DNA of 50,749 nt from Magnetococcales bacterium (GCA_015660855.1 JACSDG010000005.1:1-50749), one strand, 5' to 3'; positions 34,327 to 43,901 are shown, counted from the first letter of the stretch. Numbers and translations: made by a program. Notes: a model not told the origin generated them from the letters alone.

Positions 34327-35997
34327 ATGAGTATGTTGCTCAAGGCCCTGGAAGGGGTGGAACGCGACCGGGGGGAGCGGGAAGGGGGTCATCCGGGGGA
34401 CATTCAAGATGCGGGGGAGCCGGCATTTCTAAAAAAGAAAAAAGGGCGTGAGGCGGGGTTGTTGGGAATCCTGGCCATGGAGGAAAAACGGGAGGATCGG
34501 TTCAGGGGACCGGATGCGGGCAGCCCTGTCGGCGATGCGGGAGGGGCCGGGGGAATTGCCGGAGCGGCGACGGTTTCATCATTGCTGTTTGAGTTGGATG
34601 ATGGGGTGAAACCAAAGGCTCCGATGGGTGACGCTGCGGAAATGGTGTTGCCTGGTCAAGGGCAGGAGCCACTTCTGTTGGTCAATGCGTGTGCAGGAAA
34701 ACAGGGGCCAACCTGTGACCATCGGGAACTGGGTTGGGATTCTCCCGACAAGGCCCGTTTGCTCAGGGAGGCTGCCTCCAGAGAACCGGTCCGGTCCAGA
34801 AAACGGCTATACATCGGCGGTGGTGCGTTGGCCATGCTGGGGGTATTGACCTATGGGGGCTACGTCTATTGGCAAAGCATGATGCTGCCGTCGTTTTCCA
34901 TGCCCCGGCCGCCGCTGGCCAAACAGATTGCACCACCCGCGCCGCCGCCGGGGGCTTTGACCGTTTCTGCAACCGCTTTGTCTCCTGTTTCACCGCCGTC
35001 TGTCCTTGCCCAGCCCCCATCATCGGGCTTGGCACCTGCCGCATCACCCCCCCCAGTGTCACCTTCGTCCAATCTTGTGGGTGTATCCCAGGTCCAGATT
35101 CCGATTCCTCCGTCGGGGTCGGCGGTTCAAAAGGTGGAAACGGCGATGGCCCCTTCATCGGCCGGCTTGTTTGCGGACAATGGGGAGAATGAGGAAAATT
35201 CAGAGCCTGGAAAAGGCAAGCGCAAAGGTGATGTTGCCATTGCAGATAAGGGCTATGCGGGGGAGCGGGTTGGGATCAAGTCCCCTCCATCCGTATCTGG
35301 AGAGGAAAAAAAACGCCCCTCCTTGGAGTCAAACGGGGTGGACGAAGGGGGCATGGTCAATGCGTTGATCAAAAAGAGGGCGTTGGCACTGCGGTTGCTG
35401 CGCTTGCGTCAGGCTTTTGATCGTGGGCGGTTGGAGGAGGCGGGTCAGGGGTTTAACGCCATTTTGGTACGGGAGGGGGAAAATAAGGATGCCCTTTTTG
35501 GCATGGCGGCGGTGATGATTCGCCAGGGTCGATTGCGGGAGGCGGAGGGGTATTATCTCAAGCTGCTGCAACTGGATCCTTCCGATTCGATGGCGATGGC
35601 GGGACTCTCGGGTATCCGTGCGGATGTCGATCCGTTGCGGCGCGAATCGATGATCAAAACCATCTTGCAGCGCGAACCGGACGCCCACCACCTGTATTTT
35701 GCATTGGGGGGATCGTATGCGGCGCAAAAGCGTTGGGGCGATGCCCAGCAGGCGTTTTTCCGGGCCATGTCGGGCGTGCGGGACAATCCCGACTATGCCT
35801 TTAATCTGGCGGTGAGTCTGGATCATCTGGGACAACGGGGACCGGCGTTGGAATACTATCGCCAAGCGGTGAAGTTGGCGTCGATGCAACCGGGTGGATT
35901 TCTGGTGGCTCAGGCGGAAAAGCGGATCAAGGCGTTGGGGATGAAGCCTGAAGAATTTCCTGAAGCCAGGCTACAGGCCATGGGGGATCCGCTCTAG
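34327..35997 (+). CDS. MshN-like TPR protein with one membrane anchor
   Basis: The protein of about 556 residues begins MSMLLKALEGVERDR, like the MshN N-terminus. A low-complexity cytoplasmic region, one membrane helix at about 160-180 (LYIGGGALAMLGVLTYGGY), a long Pro/Ser/Ala-rich periplasmic linker and C-terminal TPR repeats at about 360-540 (RLEEAGQGFNAILV, GRLREAEGYYLKLL, KRWGDAQQAFFRAM, GPALEYYRQAVKLA) follow. ATG 34273 next to the mshL stop is an alternative, but the family-like start favours 34327. MshN-type proteins help assemble the secretin or pilus complex. The sequence is unusually G-rich in its linker. Confidence 0.75.
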   Translation: MSMLLKALEGVERDRGEREGGHPGDIQDAGEPAFLKKKKGREAGLLGILAMEEKREDRFRGPDAGSPVGDAGGAGGIAGAATVSSLLFELDDGVKPKAPMGDAAEMVLPGQGQEPLLLVNACAGKQGPTCDHRELGWDSPDKARLLREAASREPVRSRKRLYIGGGALAMLGVLTYGGYVYWQSMMLPSFSMPRPPLAKQIAPPAPPPGALTVSATALSPVSPPSVLAQPPSSGLAPAASPPPVSPSSNLVGVSQVQIPIPPSGSAVQKVETAMAPSSAGLFADNGENEENSEPGKGKRKGDVAIADKGYAGERVGIKSPPSVSGEEKKRPSLESNGVDEGGMVNALIKKRALALRLLRLRQAFDRGRLEEAGQGFNAILVREGENKDALFGMAAVMIRQGRLREAEGYYLKLLQLDPSDSMAMAGLSGIRADVDPLRRESMIKTILQREPDAHHLYFALGGSYAAQKRWGDAQQAFFRAMSGVRDNPDYAFNLAVSLDHLGQRGPALEYYRQAVKLASMQPGGFLVAQAEKRIKALGMKPEEFPEARLQAMGDPL

Positions 35998-36035
35998 ATA
36001 ACGCGTGTGCGGTGAATTTAAGGGAGCGTAAATGT

Positions 36036-37745
36036 ATGGAACCACGTCCTAAGGTGATGCTGGGGGAACTGCTGGTTGGAAAAGGTGTCGTCAGTCAGGA
36101 CCAGCTACGCATTGCCTTGACGGAACAAAAACGCCAGGACAAACCCCTGGGCCGGGTGTTTGTGGAGATGGGGTTTGTGACCGAGGGGGTGATGCGCGAC
36201 ATGCTGGGCGAGGCTTTGGGCCAGCAGAGTGTCGATCTTTCCAAGGTGGTGGTGGACGGTGAGGCGGTCAAGCTGGTCAGCAAGGAATTTGCCAAGCGGG
36301 TCCGTATGTTGCCCATTTCCTATGACAAAGTGGGAAATCGACTGGTGGTGGCCATGTCCAACATCTTCGATGTGGTGGCGTTGGATCAAATGCGTTCGTT
36401 GTTGGGGGATGAGTGCAAAATCACCACGCTCCTGGCGGGGGATGTGGAAATCGATGCCGCTATTGATCAATTCTTTGGTTTTGAATTGTCGGTGGACGGT
36501 ATCTTGCGGGAGCTGGAAACGGGAGAAATCGATCGGGTCAGCTTGGCCAGTTACAGCAACGAGTACAGTCAGCCGTTGGTCAGGCTGGTGGATGCGATGC
36601 TGTCGGACGCGGTGAAACGCGGGGCTTCGGATATCCATATTGAACCGGAGGAACGGTTTTTACGGATTCGTTATCGTATCGACGGGGTGATGCGGCAGAT
36701 CCGCAGTTTGCATTCCAAATATCAATCCATGATCACGGTGCGCGTTAAGGTGATGGCGGGGCTTAACATTGCCGAGACCCGGGTGCCGCAGGATGGACAT
36801 GTCTCTTTGCAATTGTTTGGTCGGCCCGTGGATTTTCGCGTTTCCTGCATGGCGACGACTTTTGGCGAAAATATTGTTTTGCGTATCCTGGATCGGCAAA
36901 AGGGCGTCCTGTCGTTGGATGATATGGACTTTACCGAAGATTCCTTGGCCAATCTTAAGTTGATGATGGCCCGCCCCGAGGGGATTATCCTGGTGACGGG
37001 GCCTACCGGCAGCGGCAAGACGACGACGCTGTATTCCCTGCTGGACGCCATCAACAGTGAACATATCAACATTATGACCCTGGAGGATCCGGTAGAATAT
37101 CCGATGACCCAGATTCGCCAGTCCCAGGTCAATCCTCTGGCAAAAATGGGTTTTGCCGAGGGGGTGCGGGCGATGCTGCGTCAAGATCCGGATGTCATCC
37201 TGGTGGGTGAAATACGCGACAGGGAAACAGCCGAAATGGCCATGCGTGCGGCAATGACCGGCCATCAGGTTTATTCCACCGTGCATGCCAATTCGGCAGT
37301 CAAGGCTGTCAGCCGACTGTTGGATATTGGCATTCCCAGGGAGTTGCTGGCGGGCAACATTATCGGTGTCCTTGGGCAACGGTTGATTCGGCGATTGTGT
37401 ATCCAATGTCGGCAACCCTATGCCCCAAACGCCGTTGAAAGGCGTATGTTGGGCCTGGAACGGGAGGGGCCGGTGGTGATGGTATTTCGTCATGTTGGAT
37501 GTCCCTCGTGCGATTATCAGGGGTACAAAGGGAGGCAGGCCATTTTGGAGGTATTGCGCTTTGATGAGGAACTCGACGACATGATCGTCCACGCCGCCTC
37601 TTTTCGCGATTTGGAGCGGGCGGCGCGTAAAAAGGGGTTTCAATCATTGGCGGATGACGGGGTGCGCTGCGTGCTCGATGGGCGTACCAATATCAGCGAG
37701 GTGTCCCGGGTGGTGGATCTGACGCAGCGCATACGGCAGGGCTGA
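36036..37745 (+). CDS. mshE: Type IV pilus extension ATPase (MshE/GspE family)
   Basis: The protein of about 569 residues has an N-terminal MshEN region (LGELLVGKGVVSQDQLRIAL...Q, then a second LGRVFVEMGFV...L unit), a fold that binds c-di-GMP in Vibrio MshE. The ATPase core has Walker A GPTGSGKTTT near 322-331, an Asp box TLEDPVEYPM, Walker B DVILVGEIRDRETAEMA and a His box TGHQVYSTVHANSA. A tetracysteine zinc site is CIQC...CPSC. The start ATG 36036 is preceded by AGGGAG; the GTG at 36012 is rejected. It powers pilus assembly with the platform protein encoded just downstream. Confidence 0.93.
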   Translation: MEPRPKVMLGELLVGKGVVSQDQLRIALTEQKRQDKPLGRVFVEMGFVTEGVMRDMLGEALGQQSVDLSKVVVDGEAVKLVSKEFAKRVRMLPISYDKVGNRLVVAMSNIFDVVALDQMRSLLGDECKITTLLAGDVEIDAAIDQFFGFELSVDGILRELETGEIDRVSLASYSNEYSQPLVRLVDAMLSDAVKRGASDIHIEPEERFLRIRYRIDGVMRQIRSLHSKYQSMITVRVKVMAGLNIAETRVPQDGHVSLQLFGRPVDFRVSCMATTFGENIVLRILDRQKGVLSLDDMDFTEDSLANLKLMMARPEGIILVTGPTGSGKTTTLYSLLDAINSEHINIMTLEDPVEYPMTQIRQSQVNPLAKMGFAEGVRAMLRQDPDVILVGEIRDRETAEMAMRAAMTGHQVYSTVHANSAVKAVSRLLDIGIPRELLAGNIIGVLGQRLIRRLCIQCRQPYAPNAVERRMLGLEREGPVVMVFRHVGCPSCDYQGYKGRQAILEVLRFDEELDDMIVHAASFRDLERAARKKGFQSLADDGVRCVLDGRTNISEVSRVVDLTQRIRQG

Positions 37746-37749
37746 GGTC

Positions 37750-38955
37750 ATGCCCGGATATTGGTATAAGGCCATGAATCCTGTGGGGCGTCTGGTCACA
37801 AGTCGCATGGATGCCAGCAATGTGGATGACCTTGAACGGCGATTGGCGAAAATTCAACTGGATCTGGTCAACTTCAAGGAAGTCGAAGGGCATTCCGGCA
37901 AAATTCATGGTGGCAAAATTGCCCGCCAGGATGTGATTACGTTTTGTTTTCATCTGGAACAGGTGATGGGGGCGGGGGTGCCGCTGATCGAAGGTTTGGG
38001 GGATTTGCGCGATTCCAGCGACAATCCGGCCATGCAATCGCTCCTGGCCAGCATCATCGAGGATATCGACACCGGTTCGCAACTTTCGGAAAGTATGCAT
38101 CGGTTTCCCAAAATCTTCGACGAAGTGTTTACCGCATTGATCAAGGCGGGTGAACAGACGGGAAATTTACAGGAAATCCTTGCTAACCTGGCCGAAACGG
38201 TCAAATGGCAGGATGAACTGGCGACAAAAACTAAAAAGTTAATGATGTATCCCATCTTCGTTTTTACCATCGTCATGGGAGTCTTTTTCTTCATGATGAC
38301 ATTTCTTGTTCCGCAGCTGGTTACCTTCATCAAAATGATGGGGATGGAATTGCCGCTGCATACCCGGATGCTCATCGAAACTTCCCATTTTATTGTGCAA
38401 CGATGGCCGTTGATCCTCGGTATTCCAATGCTCCTGGTTTTCCTGGTGGTTTCGCTGCTTAGGGTAAGCCCTATGGCAGAATATGCTTTTGACTGGATCA
38501 AGCTTAGAATTTTTATTTTTGGTCCCATCGTGCAAAAAATCATTATGGCCCGTTTTGCCAACGTGTTCGCTATGATGTACGGTGCCGGAATTACGGTGTT
38601 GGAATGTTTGGTGATCAGTGAAAAAGTGGTGGGCAACAAGGTGGTCGGTCGGGTCGTCGCGGAGGCGCGTGACCGGATCAGTCATGGGGAAACCATTAGC
38701 GAAAGCTTCAAGAAAACAATGATTTTTCCACCTTTGGTGTTGCGGATGCTGCGTGTGGGCGAAACGACGGGAGCGTTGGATAAAAGTTTGGTCAATGTGC
38801 GCTATTTTTATGACCGGGAGGTCAAGGATTCGGTGGAAAAACTCCAGGGTATGATTGAGCCGGTGCTGACATTGTTCTTGGGGGGGCTGATGGCCTGGGT
38901 CATTCTTTCGGTGCTGGGTCCCATTTATGAGATCATGAATAAAGTGGGCCGCTGA
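37750..38955 (+). CDS. mshG: Type IV pilus inner-membrane platform protein (MshG/GspF family)
   Basis: The 401-residue protein has two T2SSF repeats: FCFHLEQVMGAGVPLIEGLGDLRDSS early, and FANVFAMMYGAGITVLECL, ETTGALDKSL in the second half. Three membrane helices lie at about 170-195, 220-240 and 375-395. The N-terminal YWYKAMNPVGRLVTSRMDA is the family start. It is the platform on which the MshE ATPase turns to polymerise pilins. It starts four bases after mshE, and its TGA overlaps the next ATG (TGATG). Confidence 0.93.
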   Translation: MPGYWYKAMNPVGRLVTSRMDASNVDDLERRLAKIQLDLVNFKEVEGHSGKIHGGKIARQDVITFCFHLEQVMGAGVPLIEGLGDLRDSSDNPAMQSLLASIIEDIDTGSQLSESMHRFPKIFDEVFTALIKAGEQTGNLQEILANLAETVKWQDELATKTKKLMMYPIFVFTIVMGVFFFMMTFLVPQLVTFIKMMGMELPLHTRMLIETSHFIVQRWPLILGIPMLLVFLVVSLLRVSPMAEYAFDWIKLRIFIFGPIVQKIIMARFANVFAMMYGAGITVLECLVISEKVVGNKVVGRVVAEARDRISHGETISESFKKTMIFPPLVLRMLRVGETTGALDKSLVNVRYFYDREVKDSVEKLQGMIEPVLTLFLGGLMAWVILSVLGPIYEIMNKVGR

Positions 38956-40580
38956 TGTTTGAAAAACGGCTATTGTTTCTGACCAAGGATCTTCTGACGG
39001 TCTATCCATGGCAAGGTGGGGGTGTATCGGGTCCGCCGCAGCGGTTTGAGGTGACCGAGGCGGGCAGGGCGGGGTTGGTCGAATTTTTATTGGCAACGCC
39101 AAAGATCCCTTTGCATGTGCTGGTGGATCTGGTGGAGGAAGAATTCCGGACCGAGACTCAGCCGTATGTCCTCGGGCCGGACCGCAAAGTTTTGGTGGAA
39201 CGGCGTTTGAATCGGGCTTTTTCCACAACACCGTTTCGGCGTCTTTCTTTCCAAGGCCGGGAAACCAAACCGGGGCGCAAAGATGCGGTGACGCTCCTTT
39301 CGGGGATTACCGATCCTGATTTGGTCTTGCCGTGGGTTGAATGCCTCCGTGAGCATGGGCTGTTGCTGGTGGGCATTTATTCGTTGCCTATGGTGTGTTC
39401 GCGTTTGCTCAAAGTGCTGGATGTGGTGACCCCTGCCACCTTGATGGTGAGTTGGCAGAGTACCAGTGGGTTAAGGTTTTCGTTTTATTCGGGCCAACAC
39501 CTCAAGATGAGTCGGATGGCACCGGTCCCTGGTCAGGATCCTGAGAGTTATGCCAAGCTTTTTGTGACGGAACTGGAGCGCACCAAGGGTTATTTGCATT
39601 CTTTGCGCCTTGTTCCCCAGGGGTCTTGCATCCGGGTGATTTTATTCACCAGTCCCGAAATGTTGGATGCGGTGCGACCTTTGTGTCAGGAAAGTGCGTC
39701 CATTGGTTTTGACCTGATGACGGTGAACGTGGTGGCAGGCAAACTTGGGATCAAACGGCAGATTACCACCCCTTTTTCCGATTCGTTGTTTATCCAGATG
39801 CTGGGGGCGTTGCGGCCTGAAAACCATTATGCCAATGCCGATATGACCCGTGCGTATTATTCCTGGCTGGTAAAAAATATTCTTTATGTCGCGAGCGTGG
39901 TATGGATCATCGTCGCTATGGCCGTGGGGGGGTGGAACATGGCGGAGGGTTTTGGCCTCCGGGGGCAGTGGCAGGCGAAGGCTCGGCAGTTGACAGAAGT
40001 GCAAGCCCAATATCGCGCGGCGGTCGATCAGGCATTGCCTGTCAAAACCAATCCCAACGATGTGCGTGTGACGGTGCAAATCCTTGAGCATATCAAAAAC
40101 ATGGGCAGAGGGCCTGCTGCAGTCATGCAGGAGTTGAGTCGGCAATTGGCAGGGTTTGGCCATTTGCGTCTGGATTCCTTGACGTGGAAGGGACCGATGC
40201 ATCCAGGTACCCTGGGGTTGTTGGAGCGAAAATCAGGCCATCGTGGTTTGTCCGAGCACCGGGTCGTCGAGGGAGAACAGGCCAAACCCAAAACGGCCCT
40301 GACGCCAACCGATATTTTGGAGGTGGTAGAATTCAAAGGGACGGTGGATGATGTCAAGGGTGATATGGCGCATGCCTTGGATCATGTCTATAAATTTATG
40401 GCGGCTTTGTTGGGCAATCCGGAGGTTTACCAAGTGGATCCGGTGGAGGTTCCCAAAAATGTGGAAAAGGAGGATGTGTTGGAGGGGGATTTGACGCAGA
40501 TGAAAAAAGACATTGTCGATTCGGTACCGTTTGCTTTCCATGTGATTTTCAGGAGAAATCCGGTTGAGCGTGAGCATTGA
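38955..40580 (+). CDS. Bitopic pilus assembly protein (MshI/GspL-PilMN-like)
   Basis: The 541-residue protein has a long cytoplasmic N-terminal half (about 1-310) with an actin-like/PilM flavour (LLVGIYSLPMVCSRLL, LMVSWQSTSGLRFSFY). One membrane helix follows at about 313-335 (ILYVASVVWIIVAMAVGGW), then a helical PilN-like region and a Lys/Glu-rich periplasmic tail. Its position after mshG and before a second bitopic protein matches the PilM-PilN-PilO or MshI-MshJ module that links platform and secretin. Family assignment rests mainly on context and topology. Confidence 0.62.
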   Translation: MFEKRLLFLTKDLLTVYPWQGGGVSGPPQRFEVTEAGRAGLVEFLLATPKIPLHVLVDLVEEEFRTETQPYVLGPDRKVLVERRLNRAFSTTPFRRLSFQGRETKPGRKDAVTLLSGITDPDLVLPWVECLREHGLLLVGIYSLPMVCSRLLKVLDVVTPATLMVSWQSTSGLRFSFYSGQHLKMSRMAPVPGQDPESYAKLFVTELERTKGYLHSLRLVPQGSCIRVILFTSPEMLDAVRPLCQESASIGFDLMTVNVVAGKLGIKRQITTPFSDSLFIQMLGALRPENHYANADMTRAYYSWLVKNILYVASVVWIIVAMAVGGWNMAEGFGLRGQWQAKARQLTEVQAQYRAAVDQALPVKTNPNDVRVTVQILEHIKNMGRGPAAVMQELSRQLAGFGHLRLDSLTWKGPMHPGTLGLLERKSGHRGLSEHRVVEGEQAKPKTALTPTDILEVVEFKGTVDDVKGDMAHALDHVYKFMAALLGNPEVYQVDPVEVPKNVEKEDVLEGDLTQMKKDIVDSVPFAFHVIFRRNPVEREH

Positions 40581-41190
40581 CCTGAAGGTGATACGCACTC
40601 CGGCACTGATGCTGGGGGTGGCTGTGTGTTTGTGTTATGGAAGTCTGTGGGGGTCGGGCCGGTTTCGCGAGGCGCAGGAACAGGAACTCAGGCGTACCGA
40701 ACTTGTGATCCGGGAAATAGCGGTCAAATACGATGCCATGGCCGAAAATATTCGGTTAATCAACACGTTTTATCCACGATTTTCTGACTTTGAACGCCAG
40801 GGGATCATTGGTGAGGAAGATCGGGTATCCTGGGTGGAAAGTGTCCGGCGGAAGGGGCACGAAGGGCGAATTTTCAGCCTCAATTATTCTGTTGCGCCAC
40901 CCGAACCGTTTGCTTTGCCGTCGTTTGGTAAACTGGTGGGGCCTGACCTGTATGCCAGTGGCATGTCCATTGACATGGAATTGTTGCATGAGGGGGAAAT
41001 GATGGATTTTATCTCTGGGTTGCAGGCGGATGCCAAGGGATTGTTTGTCGTCAACGAGTGCCATATTGAGCGCAAAGGGAAGGGGGGACGGTTGGATCGG
41101 AGTGGTTGGGGGGGCAATTTTACGGGTCGTTTGCAATTGTTATGGTTCCACGTTGAGGGTCGTGGCAAGCATCGGGGAAGGAAATCTTGA
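40564..41190 (+). CDS. Pilus assembly protein, PilO/MshJ-like
   Basis: The 208-residue protein has one N-terminal membrane helix at about 13-30 (ALMLGVAVCLCYGSLWG), a helical segment with Arg/Glu pairs and a compact periplasmic domain (FSLNYSV, GPDLYASGMSIDMELLHEGEMMDFISGL) resembling the ferredoxin-like fold of PilO/MshJ proteins. The start is TTG 40564 with AGGAG eight bases upstream, or GTG 40570. It overlaps the previous gene by 17 bases, so it is coupled to it. Confidence 0.62.
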   Translation: MSVSIDLKVIRTPALMLGVAVCLCYGSLWGSGRFREAQEQELRRTELVIREIAVKYDAMAENIRLINTFYPRFSDFERQGIIGEEDRVSWVESVRRKGHEGRIFSLNYSVAPPEPFALPSFGKLVGPDLYASGMSIDMELLHEGEMMDFISGLQADAKGLFVVNECHIERKGKGGRLDRSGWGGNFTGRLQLLWFHVEGRGKHRGRKS

Positions 41191-41192
41191 CG

Positions 41193-41882
41193 ATGGTGCG
41201 GCGCGGGGGCAGACAGTTTGTGTTTTGGTTGGTGATGATGCACATGTTGCTGCTTGGGGATGTGCTGCGGGTGCAGGCGGAAGAATCCGGGGGACCGCCT
41301 GGGGGGTTGGGGCGGTTGTTTACCTCGTCCCGGGAGCGGGTGGAGCTTAATCAGGCCCGCAGCCAAGCTTTGGAGGTGGGTAGGTTGCGGCAGGAGGATG
41401 TTCGCAGCGAAGATCCACAAAAAGAATGGGTGGCTGTCAATGGTTTTTTGCTGCGTTCGGGAGGACCACCGGCGGTGTGGATGAATGGGGGGACCGCTTT
41501 GGTGGCATCCGGTGGGGTGTTGCCGGAGGGGGTGCAGGTACCAGGGGAGGGGGCAGGGGGGGTATCGGTCCTGTTGCCGGTTCGCCGTGTTCATGTGACC
41601 CTGTGGCCGGGTCAGCGGTTTGATGGTCGTGAGGGACGGGTGTTGGAATCCTATGAGGCGGCAAAGTTGCGTGCGCAGGAGATGAAAACAGGGCCAAAAA
41701 ATAAACGCAGGGAGGCCAAGTCTGTGGGTAAAAAGGGGATGGCTGGGGAAAAAAAGGGTGGGGCCGGGTCGCTGGACCGTTATGGCTTGGGTGCGGAGGG
41801 GGCGGCATTATCGGAAATGACAAATAATCGCGAGCAGTTTCAAAAACGTTTGGGGGGGATGGCATCGATTCTTGGCCATTGA
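41193..41882 (+). CDS. Periplasmic pilus assembly protein, MshK/PilP-like
   Basis: The protein of about 229 residues has a signal sequence (FVFWLVMMHMLLLGDVL, cleavage near VQA-EE). The conserved part follows: RLFTSSRERVELNQAR, VNGFLLRSGGPPAVWMNGG and VHVTLWPGQRFDG. This pattern of R.L...R...L...R and VNG...R..G...VW.NG occurs in MshK-like proteins. The C-terminus is Lys/Gly-rich. AAGGA precedes ATG 41193; TTG 41187 is an alternative. It ends the contiguous pilus operon. Confidence 0.68.
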   Translation: MVRRGGRQFVFWLVMMHMLLLGDVLRVQAEESGGPPGGLGRLFTSSRERVELNQARSQALEVGRLRQEDVRSEDPQKEWVAVNGFLLRSGGPPAVWMNGGTALVASGGVLPEGVQVPGEGAGGVSVLLPVRRVHVTLWPGQRFDGREGRVLESYEAAKLRAQEMKTGPKNKRREAKSVGKKGMAGEKKGGAGSLDRYGLGAEGAALSEMTNNREQFQKRLGGMASILGH

Positions 41883-41956
41883 GTTGGGGGATAACTATTC
41901 AGTTCCACTTTTTGCACCAGGGGAGTCGGAATATTTTCGTCGATCTTGATTTTCAT
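41840..41956 (-). pseudogene. Truncated DUF5615/PIN-like toxin remnant
   Basis: Coupled by ATGA to the DUF433 gene, the frame starts MKIKIDENIPTPLVQ, the typical N-terminus of DUF5615 PIN-like toxins with the first catalytic Asp-Glu. After about 20 codons the similarity stops and the frame runs antisense into the end of the MshK-like gene, ending at codon 38. Full-length toxins have about 110-120 residues, so the catalytic domain is lost. Confidence 0.7.
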
Positions 41957-42192
41957 GCCACTCTGGGAATGCCCGGACAGGGCAGATCCTCCCTGGTCGA
42001 GGCGGCGGCAAAGGCAATGACGGCGCGGACATCTTCCAGCTTCAAGGAGGGGAATCCATCGACGATTTCTTCCGGGGAGCAGCCACTTTCCAGGCTGGCC
42101 AGGATGGTGCGCAAGGTGACCCGGGTTCCTTTGATGACCGGCGCGCCGCCGCAGATGCGGGGGTCGCTGACGATGCGTGCGTTGTAATCCAT
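41953..42192 (-). CDS. DUF433 antitoxin
   Basis: The 79-residue protein is a typical DUF433 member: RIVSDPRICGGAPVIKGTRVTLRTIL, SLESGCSPEEIVDGFPSLKLEDVRAVIAFA. The fold is a small winged-helix-like domain found in VapB-type antitoxins paired with DUF5615 PIN-like toxins. The partner gene directly downstream is truncated, so this antitoxin is probably a leftover. It is on the opposite strand to the pilus operon and marks the junction after its last gene. Confidence 0.9.
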   Translation of the reverse strand: MDYNARIVSDPRICGGAPVIKGTRVTLRTILASLESGCSPEEIVDGFPSLKLEDVRAVIAFAAASTREDLPCPGIPRVA

Positions 42193-42351
42193 GGTTTGGG
42201 GCCTTTTCCGGGAGTGGACGTAGTTTCGATGGTATCATTAAGACTTTCATGGGCAGAATAACGGTTCCCGACCCGGAAGTGAACCCTTGGAAATGGGCTT
42301 TTTCTCCGTGGTCCGGTCACGGTATCAAATGAATCGAGGGGTAGAACAGTC

Positions 42352-43131
42352 ATGGGGGTGATGGAACATCGGTTCAACCGGTTGGGATGGATGACCGCGA
42401 TTGCCTGGGTGACGGTTTTGGAGGGGATTCGGACGCGGTTGGTGGGCCTGGTGGTGGCGGTATTGGGGGTGGGGCTGACTTTGGCTTTTTTTGCCGGGGC
42501 CTTGGCGGTGATGGAGGTGCGGGAAATCCAGGTTGCGGTGCTGGGTACGTTTTTGCGTCTTGGGGCGGTGTTGGTCATGGCCCTTTTTGTCCTCAATGCC
42601 CAGGTCAGGGAGTTGGATGACAAGGGATTGTATCTGGCGTTGTCTCTCCCCATTCCGCGTGCGGGTTATTTTTTTGGGCGGCTCATGGGGTTTTCCATGA
42701 TTGCCTTGGTTGTGGCACTGCTGTTTACGGTGGCGGTCCTTTTTTTCTCTCCGGTGTTGCAGGGGGCTTTGTGGGGGGTATCGCTTTTTTTCGAGTTGTT
42801 GCTGATTGTTGCCCTGGCACTGCTGTGTCTGTTTACCTTTAATCAGGTTCCCCCCGCTTTCGCCATGGTGATGGCAGTGTATATTCTGGCCCGTTCGGTG
42901 ATTGCCCTGCAATGGGTGGGGCAGGGGCCGATCAATGTCTGGTTGATGAATCGGTTTATCGATGGCCTTGCGTTTGTCTTGCCGGCCCTGGATCGTTTTA
43001 CTCAAAGTGAATGGTTGGTATATGGCAACGGCGGCTGGCAAGACCTTGCCTTCGTGGTGGCGCAGGGGGTGCTCTATCTGGCACTGCTTTCGGCGGCGGC
43101 GTTGATTGATCTGTACCGGAAAAATTTTTGA
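42352..43131 (+). CDS. ABC-2-like multispanning membrane protein
   Basis: The 259-residue protein has about six membrane helices (for example LVGLVVAVLGVGLTLAFFAG, LRLGAVLVMALFVLN, MIALVVALLFTVAVLFF, LLIVALALLCLF). The motif DDKGLYLALSLPIPRAGYFFGRLMG after the second helix is typical of ABC-2 transporter permeases. No ABC ATPase gene lies in the window, so the complex may be encoded elsewhere. The start may be ATG 42352 or ATG 42361. Its TGA overlaps the next ATG. Confidence 0.7.
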   Translation: MGVMEHRFNRLGWMTAIAWVTVLEGIRTRLVGLVVAVLGVGLTLAFFAGALAVMEVREIQVAVLGTFLRLGAVLVMALFVLNAQVRELDDKGLYLALSLPIPRAGYFFGRLMGFSMIALVVALLFTVAVLFFSPVLQGALWGVSLFFELLLIVALALLCLFTFNQVPPAFAMVMAVYILARSVIALQWVGQGPINVWLMNRFIDGLAFVLPALDRFTQSEWLVYGNGGWQDLAFVVAQGVLYLALLSAAALIDLYRKNF

Positions 43132-43901
43132 TGGCCCGGATTTTTAAATCCCTCCAGGGGCGTGACCGCCCTTGGAATGCCGTCCCCAAGCCGGTCTGGT
43201 GGCTGGCCTTGGTGGCCCTGGCCCTGCATCTGACTCTGCATGCCCAGCACTCCAGACCGGGTGCCCGTGCCGAGGCTTTACCGGTTTCGCCCGGTCAGGG
43301 GGTACTCAGGTTGCTGGCCTTGGGTGATCCCGTGGCCATGAACCGTTTGGCCATGCTCTGGCTCCAGGCGTTTGATTATCAATCCGGGGTGAGTGTGGCA
43401 TTCAAGGATCTGGATCCCCACCGATTGCGGCAATGGCTTGTCGATATCATCGCCCTGGATCCCAGGTCGCAATACCCCTTGATGGCTGCCAGTCGCTTTT
43501 ACGCCGACATCCCCCGTGAAGACACCCAACGAATTCTGTCCGATTTTGTGTATGAACAGTTCCATGATGACCCCAACAGGCGCTGGCCATGGCTGGGGCA
43601 TGTGGCCATCATCGCCAAACACCGCCTGCATGACCTCCCTTTGGCCTTGAAATATGCCCGCGCCATCCGTAGTGAAGCCACCGGCACCGCAGTCCCTTCC
43701 TGGGTCAGGCAGATGGAAATGGTCTTCCTTGAGGATATGGGCGAGTTGGAACAGGCCAGGTTGTTCATCGGTGGGCTTTTGGCCAGCCAGCAGGTGAGCG
43801 AACCTGAGGAAATTCATTTTCTCAACCAACGCCTGGAGGAACTTGAGGCGCGGGAAAAAGAAATCGGGGGAAAAGGACGCCCCGTCGCGGAAAGGGAATA
43901 A
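43131..43901 (+). CDS. Membrane-anchored helical protein coupled to the ABC-2-like gene
   Basis: A 256-residue protein with one N-terminal membrane helix at about 20-36 (VWWLALVALALHLTL). A soluble helical region follows with GQGVLRLLALGDPVAMNRLAMLWLQ and repeated helix pairs resembling TPR units (LALKYARAIRSEA, GELEQARLFIGGLL). The family is not recognised. The TGATG overlap with the membrane protein upstream points to a shared complex. It is the last gene before the three-gene cassette. Confidence 0.6.
   Translation: MARIFKSLQGRDRPWNAVPKPVWWLALVALALHLTLHAQHSRPGARAEALPVSPGQGVLRLLALGDPVAMNRLAMLWLQAFDYQSGVSVAFKDLDPHRLRQWLVDIIALDPRSQYPLMAASRFYADIPREDTQRILSDFVYEQFHDDPNRRWPWLGHVAIIAKHRLHDLPLALKYARAIRSEATGTAVPSWVRQMEMVFLEDMGELEQARLFIGGLLASQQVSEPEEIHFLNQRLEELEAREKEIGGKGRPVAERE

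Noticed and set aside
36660..37643. 327-codon open frame antisense to mshE
   Set aside because: It is a shadow of the ATPase core.
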